Below are positions 10,307 to 21,215 of a stretch of 64,000 bases of DNA, one piece after another. The position numbers and the translations under genes are program-made. Source of the stretch: Micrasema longulum. Taxonomy: Eukaryota > Arthropoda > Insecta > Trichoptera > Brachycentridae. Each line of letters begins with the position of its first letter. The first letter of the stretch is position 1. The stretch spans positions 186,001 to 250,000 of the forward strand of contig JAGVSM010004213.1 of assembly GCA_022494885.1 (NCBI GenBank). Direction: 5' to 3'. The notes below the pieces were generated by a model. It ran no database searches. It had not been told where the DNA came from and saw only the letters and a list, made by a program, of their open reading frames with translations.

Positions 10307-10618
10307 ATGATTGTTATCCTGATTTCCTATCCGACCTCTCTGATATTAATATCCCATTCCCTATTCATATTCTAACTCTCCTGTCCCCACCCAATAAACG
10401 TGTATATAAAATCTTATGTAAATATCTAGTTGTAAATGGTGTAAAGTTGTAAATATGTTTTATTATTATATGTATATATTATATTTAATACTAACATACT
10501 AACTTGTACATATTATATTGCTAAAACATGTGTATATATGTAAAAAACAAAAATACTCGACACTGGCCAGAACACCCGAATTGAGAAGTGAAAAGGCCAG
10601 GAAAAAAACGAAGAAGAA

Positions 10619-10630
10619 GAACTAGTAATA
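10619..10630 (+). repeat. Target-site duplication, right copy
   Basis: GAACTAGTAATA matches 5002-5013 exactly, immediately after the GAA-repeat tail of the LINE. Confidence 0.85.
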
Positions 10631-12241
10631 TTTCTACATTATCTCTGAGGTGCTGGGTGCTGTCAGGTTTCAGGTTATAATAGTATATATTATATCAACG
10701 TCAACTTCTCGATAAAGAAGAGTCCTGTATTATCATCAAACACCATCACTTTAAAAAAAAACATTTTTAATGTAATAAGGGTCTATGAAATACTGTACAG
10801 CAAAAAAGATAAATTTTTGCTTCTTATTAGTACCTAACATCTAAAATCGGTCATTGCATTGGCCACGCACCTAATACGTCACGATTCATGTTCATTTTCA
10901 ACTTTGTTCCAAACCATTCAAGTTTTTTTAGAACATTGTCACGAATTTTGACGTCACAACTATCAATGCCAAACATGTCGCGTTTTTCTAGTGTATTAAT
11001 ATTTACTTAACTTTAATATTTTCTTTTTTAAAGTCATATATAAATATATATATATATATATTTAAAGCCAATCAACAGGCTTTAGTAAGCCCTTACAGAT
11101 TGGCATTAAAGAGTAATAATGAAAACATTTCTCCACAATATCCATTTTGATTTTGAAAATACAATTACTTATTCTAAATCCATTTCATACATTTTTATAC
11201 GTATTCGTAGTACGTAGTACTTGATATTTCTCTATTAAACTTATTGATTTTACTTTCAATTTCAGGTAGGGATTTCGAGGTGAAGTTAAACATTAAAAAA
11301 ATAATTATTCATAAAAGTACTTATTATTATTCAACGTAAAAGTATTTTTTCTTCAGTACCAAGTACGGATTAGAAATTATACGCGTTAAGTCAACGATAT
11401 AATGACTACATTTTTTTAATTTCAATATTTCATGTAGCAGTGGCGCACGTTATGACGTTTAATAATAACTGAATAAAACATTTTTTTATAATTTTATTTA
11501 TTTTGTTCATTAACGCTCAAGGGGCATTCACAAAATAATAAAATACCCGCTAACATACTTAAAAATAAAACACGAAATGCACAGAAAACAGATATGAAAT
11601 CAGTTAGAAAAGTTAAAAAGTTAGAAAATTAAAATAGAAATAATAAAAAAGTTATACAAAGTAAAAAAAAAATTATGGTAAACAAGAAAAAATGGCAATT
11701 ACCTATATAAACAAAAAATACAAAGATGTAAGTTAGTGAAAAAAATTATGTAAAGAAAACAAAGTAAAGAAAGTGTAACTAAATAATCAAGCAAGCATAT
11801 TATCGCGAAAAAATATAGAATTAAAAAATGTGTATTTGCCAATACCTAAATGCAATTATACATTATAGCAAATAAAAACTAGTATGGCAATCAAAATAAA
11901 CAAGTAACAGAAATTGGAGACAGAAAATGATAAAATATGTGATTAAATAATTAGGTGAAAAGTGAATAACATATTTTAATAAGTAAATAAATAAGTTAGA
12001 TATTTAAATAGTTACAACAGTAAAAAAGAAAAATAGAAGAACACAAATTGAAAAGAAAACATACAAATACATAACGAGTTTTCTGAAATTTAACCATTAT
12101 AGGTTCAGTAAGATATAAAATATTGAAAATATAGAAAAGTAGACACATAAGAAGTCTACAAATAACAATGAAATCGTAGTTAAGAAATATTCATGTTTTG
12201 AATTTATGGAATTGAATTACCAATAATAGTTTGACGAGCTG
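10631..12241. other. Intergenic AT-rich DNA with a dispersed repeat
   Basis: There is no gene. A repeat at 10765-10975 has an inverted relative at 16545-16790. A short (TA)n run lies at 11041-11060. From about 11480 to 12240 the sequence is strongly A-rich on the plus strand. It may be the 3' UTR of the minus-strand LINE that follows. Confidence 0.5.
10765..10975 (+). repeat. Dispersed repeat, family G (copy 1)
   Basis: Blocks such as GGTCATTGCATTGGCCACGC, GGGTCTATGAAATACTGT and a GACGTCACAA-type sequence recur in the same order, inverted, at 16545-16790 inside the Osiris intron. There is no coding capacity, and I could not define ends or target duplications. Confidence 0.7.
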
Positions 12242-13921
12242 CTACAAATAAACTTGATACTTTGGACCTGTAAAACACATAGTGAAGTATTGGAAAGAAT
12301 GTCTGCAGCCACTCCATAGTCCATAAGTATTACATTTACATAACCTATACGGTCTCGATATCAATGAATCGCTGTGTTGGTTGGAAGAAGTACTGGAGTA
12401 ATGAAACAATAAAGTACTCCTAGTGTTGACAGCAGGTACTCTAAAATATATCAATTCAAGTATTTTTGAGACGTCAGAAAGTGAATTTGCCATTTTATAC
12501 AGCACAATGAAATCATTTAATTTTTCTTCTTTCAGAAAGCGTCGTTGGGTTAAGCAGTGTTAATAAGTAGTCATAATTCAAATTTTGTATTGGAATGTTT
12601 AATTTGTAGTTAATGTATGGTAGAAATTTATGTTTTATGCTTTCTATACTATAAACATAAATATTATAGTAAGATGACCATATTGATGAATTAAAGTCCA
12701 AATAACTTCTTACAAGAGAACAGTACTGTATTTTTAGTGATCTCATGAACTTGAAATTTTTTGTGTTTCTCAAAATAAAACCCAACATTTTTAATGCCTT
12801 GCTTGAAATTTCATTGATGTACAAAATATAATTTTTGAAAGAAAAATACCCGAGATCTTTTATCACTGATACTGTAAAAAGATTAACACCATCAATGCTG
12901 TAATAAAAAATAAGCGGTTTTTTTATTTGATGAAAGCGAATAATTTAACATTTATTAATGTTCAATTACATATTATTTTATTTACACCACTCATTCAGAG
13001 AATCGAGGTTTGTTCGAACAGAAAGGCAATCTTTGCAAATCCCTTTTTTTTTTTGATTTTACAATGACAATGACGTCATTGAATTTTTGTGTGAAATCGT
13101 TGATAAAAAGTAAAAAAAGCACTGGGCCCAAACGAGAAACTTGAGGTACACCATCGGTAGCATTAAAAGAATAAGAGAAAAAAGTGTTCACTTTAACAAT
13201 TAACTTTCTATCATTCAAGTAGCTAATCAACCAGCTTAAAAATTTACCTCCAAAACCCAAATTACATAATTGAGTAAACAGTAATTTACTAATACCTTTT
13301 CAGAGGCTTTACAAAAGTCAGTGTTAACAGAGTAAATTTTTTATTTCTTACCTAGTGATTCACTAGCATTATTTTCATATGTAAGCATGTTAGTGAAGGT
13401 AGATCTATTTGATGTAAAACCATATTGCCGAGGTACAATGACGCTCTTCATTTGCACCGATATTTTATCAAGAACAAGACTTTCAAATAACTTTGGTATT
13501 GTTGACAGGATACAGATTGGCCTGTAGTTTGTAATGTCATTCTTATCGCCCATTTTGAATATTGGGATTAGGTAGCTAGATTTTCATTTATTTGGAAAAT
13601 AGCCTGAGCATAATGAAGTGTTAAACATATTTTTAGTTGGTTTAGCTTTATAGGTAAAGAAGATTTCAAAAACTGTGGTGGGATATTATCGGGACCAGCG
13701 GATTTACTAACGTCTGTAGCTTTTCTTTTATTTATAACATCATTAAGAGTAATTTGGCAACTAGATGTATTCAAGACGCCATCTAAGGCCATAGAAACAA
13801 TGTCATCATCGGTTATAACATTGTTAAAAACACTTTTAAAATAATCTGCAAATAAGTCAGCTACTCTATGTGGGTCATCTCCACTAATGTCATTCAAAAA
13901 CATTAGAGATACTGGATTCAT
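12242..13921 (-). pseudogene. Decayed non-LTR retrotransposon, reverse transcriptase part
   Basis: Reading from high to low coordinates on the minus strand gives, in order: SAGPDNIPPQFLK (about 13.69 kb), NYRPICILSTIPKLFESLV (about 13.5 kb), SWLISYLNDRK, then GVPQVSRLGPVLFLLFIND (about 13.1 kb), and the downstream KDLG...SKALKMLGFI and RSYLDFNSSIWS blocks (12.5-12.87 kb). These are reverse-transcriptase and post-RT blocks of a Jockey/CR1-like LINE. The GVPQG motif is mutated, the YADD block is missing between about 12990 and 12870, and stops and frameshifts separate the pieces. No endonuclease is seen, so it is a dead, 5'-truncated copy. Confidence 0.82.
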
Positions 13922-14400
13922 ATTTTTTAAGATAATTGGTTACAGAAAGTTATGTTTTGTTAATATAAGATTCATAGCATGTTCTTGATAACTTTTTGCA
14001 ATCGGCACATAATACATCCTAGATAAAAGAATATATATATATATATATATATAATGCATGTTCGAAAAATATTTTGTAATTTTAAACGTTATAATGATAA
14101 GTAATTACTCGTATCTAGTGCCAAAATATTATTTTGTGTTATTTTCTTGAGGTCCTGGGTTCAATTTCTAGCAGGATGGATATAAAAATAAATTAAAAGA
14201 TGTTTTTACGATGTTGTAGATAAAATATTTAAAGATATTAATTATAATAAAGTTAAACATTAAAAACAAGGATAAGAAGTTACAAGTCCAATAAAGTTTT
14301 AAATGAGCATAAAAAACATTATTATTTACGCTACTGTTACCAACGAAATTAAAGTAAAAATATGTTTACCTAAAATCACACGCCATACGAAACCTTTCTA
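13922..14400. other. Intergenic with AT microsatellite
   Basis: There is no gene. A perfect (AT)n run lies at about 14030-14053. A B-box-like GGTTCAATTTC at about 14158 may be a SINE scrap, with no supporting A box. Confidence 0.45.
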
Positions 14401-14418
14401 GTTAACACGCCACCACGC

Positions 14419-14434
14419 TATCGATATATCGATA
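14419..14434. promoter_or_regulatory. Tandem DRE-like sites (TATCGATA x2)
   Basis: Two exact TATCGATA palindromes lie back to back, at 14419-14426 and 14427-14434. This octamer is the core of the DNA-replication-related element bound by DREF in Drosophila promoters. The pair sits 213 bp upstream of the Osiris TATA box, so regulation of that gene is possible. It is inferred only from motif and position. Confidence 0.5.
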
Positions 14435-14646
14435 GACACGAAGACATATTTTCAAAGGCATTCTACAAAGAGAAAAGCACGCTAGAAAAGTTTTCTTGTA
14501 ATGAATTTCAAGTTCAGTTATGTAAGAGTAAACACGAAACAATTGGTGCGGAATACCGGACTTGGCGCTGGAAGCAGCTCTCGGTTCAGGGCGACCTCTC
14601 GAGCGACGGCGGCGGCGGCGTGGCGGTGGCAGAGCTGCGGGGGGCA

Positions 14647-14652
14647 TATATA
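14647..14652 (+). promoter_or_regulatory. TATA box of the Osiris gene
   Basis: TATATA lies inside an otherwise GC-rich block (14560-14665, with a GGC trinucleotide run), 75 bp before the chosen ATG. Transcription would start around 14675-14685, giving a short 5' UTR. The GC-rich island and TATA box contrast with the AT-rich surroundings. Confidence 0.7.
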
Positions 14653-14727
14653 CCGCGGCGCACAGTCTGTTGGAGTAGTCGCACTTCATCCGTACCTTCG
14701 ATAGTCAAGTTAGTGCTGTGTGTCATT

Positions 14728-17700
14728 ATGTGCTCGTTACTTCGGATTACCTCGTTCCTGGCGCTGTGCGTGCTCGTCCTGGCGCACGCGCACCAAGACA
14801 GCCAGTGGAGCCCCTCTTCCAAGGACGGGCACCAGAAGAAAGCCTCCTTCAGGGAATTCGGCAGCAATTCGCTGAACGCTCGGAGGTCCAAGGCTGATGA
14901 TGATGAAGAGAGTGCCAGAGCCGACGAGGATAGCTGGTGGCCTTCAGCGGAATTCGCCGTTCTCCAGAAGGTCTACGACGATTGCAGTTCTAACGCTGAA
15001 ATGACCAACTGCTTGAAATCTAAGGCTATTAATGCATTGAGCAGGGCTATCGACCAGGTAGATTGTGAAATTCAGTATTTACGAAAATAGTGTTGTTTCG
15101 TATGTATTTGTGTGTTTTTGTTTTCGAAATGCAAAATTTAGTTTATAGTTTATGTTTTGTGAAAAGATCTTCACCAACAATAGATAAAGAGTTTAAAATT
15201 TATTAAAAACTCAAACTTACATTACGTTCTCCCTGAAATATCTGAAAGCGGCAATAATTCGTAAATATGTATTTTTGCTAAGTTGTTAAATATTGTAAAA
15301 AAAAATATGTTAGAAATTCGAATTATTAAAAAGCTAATGTTCTTAATTTATTAAAAAATATTTAATGAATGTGTTCAAAATCACTAATACATTTATGTTT
15401 TATATTTTCTTTAGGACTCCATCCAGCTGGCTGACGGTTTAGTGCTGGTAAAGCAGAATGAATCGCAACCTTCCACCAATACTGAGCCTAGAGGACTCGG
15501 AGCCATGACTCCTGAGGAGAGGTTGGATGCTCAGCTTAAAAATAAGTTCCAACAGCTCTTCGACACTCACACCCTGACTATGGATCTCGCCAGCGAGGGA
15601 CGAGGAAAGAGTTAGTAATACATACATAAACATTATTATTTCTCCTGAAGAACTTTAAGAAACTCATACTTGAAGCATTTATGCTAAAAATAATACCATT
15701 TGATGCTTACTACCATAATAGTATTGTTTTTGTAGTTACTTATTTATTTGTTGATTAGGTCATATTATTTAATAATTATAAATATAGCAGTAACTTGTCT
15801 GTTATAAAAAAAATAATTTAAGTTTTGAGAAAAGTATTATACTTAAATAATTATTACTATAAACTATACGAAAGCTACAATAAAAATGGAAAGGACAATT
15901 AATATACGTCAAATAATATAAATTGCTTGGCAAAAGATTTTTACACATTTCAACAGAGATGTAGAACCTCTTTTATTTTGATCTTTTGTACCACAGGCAA
16001 GGCCTAATTAGAACAACCAGGGCTGAGAAAAATTACATTCAAATTATGTGATTTGTAGATTTCGTCACTAATTTGTGTTTTTTGCTCAATTTGATATTTT
16101 CCAGGCAAGAAGGTGCTTCCATACCTCCTGATGGGAATTATCACCACTGTGAGTGTTGTGGGTGGTATCGCTCTTAAAACCCTGGCTGCCATCGCTGGAA
16201 AGGCCCTCATCGCCAGTAAAGTAGCCCTCACCATTGCTGGTATCATCGCCCTGAAGAAACTCTTCAGCCATGATGGAGGACATGGAGAAACCACCTTCCA
16301 GGTCCATGCTGATGGTCACAACAGGTAAAAATAACTAGAATCACCCGTGAGTGGGATTTAAAAAAAAATCATGATATAATAGGAAAATATCACATAGGTA
16401 CTACGAATATCGATAAAAATACATGAAATGGAAATATAAAAATTTATTGTATTTTTAAAATCAATATGGATATTGCAGCGAAATGTTTAAATAGATAAAT
16501 GTAAAAAAGAAATTTTATATGAATACGTTGCTAGAAAAACTCGATGTGTTTGGTCTTGTTTGTTGTGACGTCAATATATTTGTGATAATGTTCTAAACGA
16601 GTTTCAATGACCGGAAACAAATAAACATGAATCGTGTTATATTAGGGGCGTGGCCAATGCAATGACCATTTTTGGGGGTTTTCGAAATTACAAATTTAAA
16701 AATATTTTTTATTCTACTAATAGTTGGCAATTTTTTTTTTTTACTCAACAGTATTTCATAGACCTTTATTATTTTAAAAACGTTAAAAAAAACCTGAAAT
16801 TTTCCTATTGCGTCTTATTTAAAAAAGAAAATACTTTGGGTGTTTTTTTTTTATGTAATGGACAAACCTCCCTAAAAAAGATGATTTATGCTGTACGTGT
16901 TATATTTACAAATATAACAAAAAAATAAAAGAAAATAAATTACATTAAAAATTCCACATATCCAAAAATTCTCATAATCTATAAAAAAAAAAAATGTATT
17001 TTGCAATCAAAAGTAAAAAATGAAAAATTTCTTAACATATTGACAATGCATGTAGATTTATATTTAAATAATCCCCTAAAAATAAACAGCTAGCTATGAT
17101 TGAAAGAAAATGATTTCACCATAATTGAAGATACATATAAAGAGGAACAAAGTTTTCTTGCCTCGATAATGTGCATAGATTCAAACCTTAATCGGAATGC
17201 AGTTATTTAATTAGCTGAATCACAAAATGAAAAAACGTTATGATGTTTACTGATAAAAATACATTTAAATTTAGTTGTATATTAAAGGCGCTTACTTCAA
17301 TAATTAATTCAAAAAATATAAACTATGCATATTAGAAAAAATTGTTTCAAAAAAGTGTTTTGCATAATAAAAGACCTATATTGTGTAAGTTTGCATGCGT
17401 TTGGAAATAAATAGGAATATTTAAAACACGCTTTAAACTTTTTTTTTGAATTCTGTCGTTATCGTGTTTATTTAAATGCTTAAATACTTATTTAAGGATA
17501 TATTTGTCATACCTACGTTAACTATTTCTCTGCAAACGGATATTACGAGGCTCTTGCAAATCAATATAGCACTTAGGGCACTGCATCGGTACAACATTTG
17601 CAGCGTATCTTGATAAAAAATATTACATGAAGGTAAGATGATCAGTCTTTCGCCTCAGGTACCAGTCCAGGGACTATTAAATATTCTAGTGTGAAAACAC

Positions 17701-18830
17701 TCTTTTAAATAAATATTTCATTATAAACAATACTAATGTAATTAAATAATCGTAATCATAGGCTGCAATCGCAATTAATAAAATATGATATGTACGATTA
17801 TTGGTATTATTTTTCTTAAAATTATTTGTATGATTTATTCATGGTTTTTATGTGTACATTCAAAAAGTTTAAATAGCACAGACTAAGAATGATGGTATTT
17901 TATATTTAAAAATGTAGCATTTATAATAAAATATAGATTTTTACATATCGGTTTGCCAGAATTACTCGTAGACTACCGTTTGAGAAAAATATGTTTTAAA
18001 TTATAGATATGTACAACTTTTAAAAAAAAGTCATAATATATAAGATTTATACTCTAATATAAATTATACACTCTAATTTGCACCATCACTTTCAATCCCA
18101 CCCATTTAAAAACGTACAAATCCCAACACATTTTTAAACGTAAACAAATTTTGTCATTTTTTGGACTTGTGGTTGTCAGGTTTACTTTGATATTTATTTT
18201 ACTCATCCAAAAGAGAAGTAATTAAGAATTATGGTTTGTGAAAAAAATATAAGATAAGAAGCAATAATTATAATTATTAAGTACACAGGTACAACTTATT
18301 TTCCATTGTATTGTATTCTGTATAAGAATTTAAAAAAAATACATTTCATAATAAAACAACAAATATAATTCTATCTATTTTGTTTAATTCTTTATTTGAA
18401 GATCTATATGCATGTGAAATTGTATTGACGAATAACTTCAAATTGTATGTTATTTAGTATGTATTTTTGTTGAATTACCTTATAAAATATTATAGTAAAA
18501 GTGATGATACTAGTAAATATGTATATTCGACTGTTTCATATTTATTTTCATTAATATCTTCATGCATTCCCGTGCTGATCGTATAGTCCTATCACTTTAT
18601 GTTTAATTTAAAGTGGAGACTTGTTATTAATTATGTGTTATGCGATGTTTTGGAAACTCTCTTTAATATATTGTCGTGAGACAGTCGGATCGCCCCAAAC
18701 AAAAGTGTTGACTTATATTGGATAAATGAATGATTACAGGAGGAATTACTACGTAGTCCGACCATCCAAGGCCGCCGCAGATCCTTACAGGTATTACGAC
18801 CAGACCATGTCCGCATCATCCACTGTTTAA
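14728..18830 (+). CDS. Osiris family protein (DUF1676), four exons
   Basis: Exons: 14728-15057, 15415-15610, 16105-16324 and 18740-18830, all with GT-AG junctions and matching phases (0, 1, 2), giving 278 residues. The ATG at 14728 begins a clear signal peptide (MCSLLRITSFLALCVLVLAHA). An acidic linker and the two-cysteine region (DDCSSNAEMTNCLKSKAINA) at the end of exon 1 follow. Exon 2 has charged helical DUF1676 sequence. Exon 3 has a hydrophobic Gly/Ala-rich membrane segment (MGIITTVSVVGG...), then KKLFSHDGGHGE. Exon 4 gives a Tyr-rich tail (RRNYYVVRP...DPYRYYDQ). Osiris proteins are insect-specific secretory/endosomal membrane proteins expressed in cuticle-forming epithelia. The usual C-terminal AQxLAY motif is absent, and I cannot assign the orthologue number. 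Intron 3 is 2.4 kb and contains repeats. No second Osiris gene is in the window. Confidence 0.93.
16545..16790 (-). repeat. Dispersed repeat, family G (copy 2, inverted)
   Basis: This is an inverted relative of 10765-10975: GCGTGGCCAATGCAATGACC and ACAGTATTTCATAGACC are shared as reverse complements. It lies at the start of Osiris intron 3. The two copies are about 5.7 kb apart in opposite orientation. Confidence 0.7.
17560..17735 (-). mobile_element. SINE tail fragment (tRNA-Gly-like family S)
   Basis: Blocks GGGCACTGCATCGGTAC, GCAGCGTATCTTGAT, ACATGAAGGTAAGATGATCA and GTGTGAAAACAC match the body of the SINE copies at 63228-63482 and 63540-63775. The tRNA-like head is missing here. It lies inside Osiris intron 3. 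Confidence 0.65.
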
Positions 18831-21215
18831 GGTTCTCCAGACCTCGTGTACAGCTGTGAGGTACCTCCATGCAACGATGATGGAATTGCCTGACTGACCA
18901 CTATGAGCTGTGTATCGTTATATTAATTCGGTGCTATAAATAATGAAATACTCTCAACTGTTACTTATTACTTGTACCTTAGGATAATAATTTATTTATT
19001 ATTTATTTCTGTTGTATATTATTTATGTCTTTAATAATAAAAAATGAATTGAAATTGTGGCGTTTGCATGTTATGCGTACTTTTAAACCCTTATTTACAA
19101 TGTTACGAAATTACAAGTCGATGGTCTGTTTTAATGTATAAAAACGACAAATTTTATTGCGCCGAGAAACGGATAATTTTATTTATCTGTGCCAAAAAAG
19201 TACTCTCAATTTGGTTTAAAATAAAGTAATGTAATAAAGCCTACATTTGTGATATAAAAATCTTCTGAAAAAAAAACACGGGGATTAAAACTATTATTTT
19301 TAATATGTCTTTAAAATTAATACAGACATTTAAAATACCACGATAAATATTACTTTCAATTTAATTAATGAGAAATTAAAAAACTAAACCCATAATATTT
19401 GTAATGAAAAAAAAACGCAAAGAATAAAGTGCTAAATAAAAAATAAAAAAAATATTAAAAAAGGTAACACTATAATTCTGTAAATCAATAAAAGAATTTC
19501 TACGTTTTCCGGGTCGAAATTTTCGTTCAACCAGTTGTTTATATCATTTTGTGATTAATGGTAATTTTAGTAACCTAAAGTAAACAAAAATAATGTAATG
19601 TTATTATTGACAGCCAAAAAATGAGCTGATAAATATGTAGGAAATGTAAATATGACTATTAAAAGAAGTGAAAATGACCTTATTAATAAAGAAACGTTTT
19701 AATTGTGTCATTTTCAAGATGCATTTGATGTGCACGGAAGTAGGTAGGTACATTGTGTATATTCTCAAACTAGTTTTTCTTTTAAATGTACGGGTATACC
19801 TATATGTATATACCAAGCATAAACTAGGGAAATCGGCAAGTGGAATATGAATCTCATGTTCGCGCGTGGTACACTCGTTCGATTCCAACTTTTATCTTTA
19901 CACGTAGAAAAACATACATTATTAATGAGTGATTAAAGAAAACATGCATGCCCGTGAAAACCATGTACGTGTTTGCAGATTGAAAAAACTATCCATCTAC
20001 TGACTCGTAAGAACATTTACATCTTGAATAGATGCACGATGGCCAAAGGTCTAAGAAAATTTCAAGCTATGATAAATTTCGAATTAATTCATGTTTCCAA
20101 ATAAATATCAGGTACGTATCCAATTAAAAGTTCATTTGTATTGATTAAATAAATTAACACCCACTTTTAATACAACTGAATAATAAAATTATGACAGAAC
20201 ATAATTATTTTTCATAAAACAAATGAATAATTTTGCTTTCATAAAAAGTTGCTGAAAATTAAATGAATGCTCGTTTTACATCCCCGCTTTGCGAATTTAG
20301 TCATATTTTTGTACTTTGTAATTCATTGAAAGAAACATTATTTAAGTAATTACGTAAAAGATTTTTTTTATTTTATATATTTATTTTACTTTTTGTACAT
20401 AACGTTAAGTGTACATTGGCGGGCTTTTTGCCAAATGGCAATTTCTTCCAATCAACCAATAAAATAAAAGTTTCATTTTTATAATTTAAGTTAAAAACCA
20501 TATTCAATAGAAAATAAAGATAAAAAAAAGCTAAAGATATTTAAAAATATAAATAAATGTGTTTGTGTATAAATTACTTTAAAACAATAACATTACTCAA
20601 TGGGAAAATAGAAAAGAGAGGAATGAGGAAAGGAGGAGAGATTAAGGAAGAGAAAGGAGATATTTCTTCAGAAGTGATTTAAACAGAGATATTTTCATCT
20701 GTAACTTGTGCATTTTACAATAATATTTTTGAACATTGAAACAAAACGTCAAATTCAGTATTTTAAAGTACATTTTAGGTATTTAATTTATGAACTAATT
20801 CAGGCCATTTTTAATGGTCCAAAAAAAAAATTTTTTAATTTAATGACAAATTAAATTACAATTAATTTTTAAAAAATATTTCATGTATGCGTTAAAAAAG
20901 TAAAAAAATAGACAGTTTTCAGTTTCAGTTTATTTGTTTTTGCAACTAGGTAAAGTTTGTGAACATTTTAAAAATTAGAAGTTTAAAAAATAATAAACCT
21001 CAAAAAGTACTCGTAGTTACACAAAACTTATGAACACCGATTTGATATAATATAAAGTTAATCCAAATAACGAAAAAAGTGAAGACTTGTATTAATCCAT
21101 GCATCAAAACCTAATTACGTACTTTCTTTCGAATTTGAATATTTAAATATAAAACTCCCGCAACATGTATTAAACAGAAAAAAGGCAAAAGTCTTATAAA
21201 TATATTCAATTATTA
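18831..21215. other. Intergenic DNA downstream of Osiris
   Basis: This is AT-rich with no gene recognised beyond the 3' UTR. Around 20370-20460 a sequence of the type GGCGGGCTTTTTGCCAAATGGCAATTTCTTCC resembles the start of the region at 32340-32420 and may be a LINE 3'-end scrap. A purine-rich run of GGA/GAAA lies at about 20610-20665. Confidence 0.45.
19036..19041 (+). terminator. Osiris poly(A) signal (AATAAA)
   Basis: The canonical AATAAA lies 206 bp after the stop at 18828-18830, in an AT-rich 3' UTR. Earlier near-matches exist around 18945, so the exact cleavage site is uncertain. Confidence 0.55.

Larger units (their letters stand above)
5014..10618 (+). mobile_element. Near full-length I-type LINE (non-LTR retrotransposon)
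   Basis: The element is about 5.6 kb: a 5' UTR (5014-5307), ORF1 (5308-6771), ORF2 (6731-10306, overlapping ORF1 by 41 bases in another frame), a short 3' UTR and a 3' tail of GAA repeats (about 10607-10618). Three zinc knuckles in ORF1 together with an RNase H domain after the reverse transcriptase place it in the I superclade (I/Nimb-like) rather than Jockey, which usually lacks RNase H. A simple-repeat tail rather than poly(A) also fits. The exact 12-bp flanking duplication and nearly open frames indicate a recent insertion. Confidence 0.93.

Noticed and set aside
15439..15633. Minus-strand open frame over Osiris exon 2
   Set aside because: It overlaps a well-supported spliced exon on the plus strand and has no match of its own.
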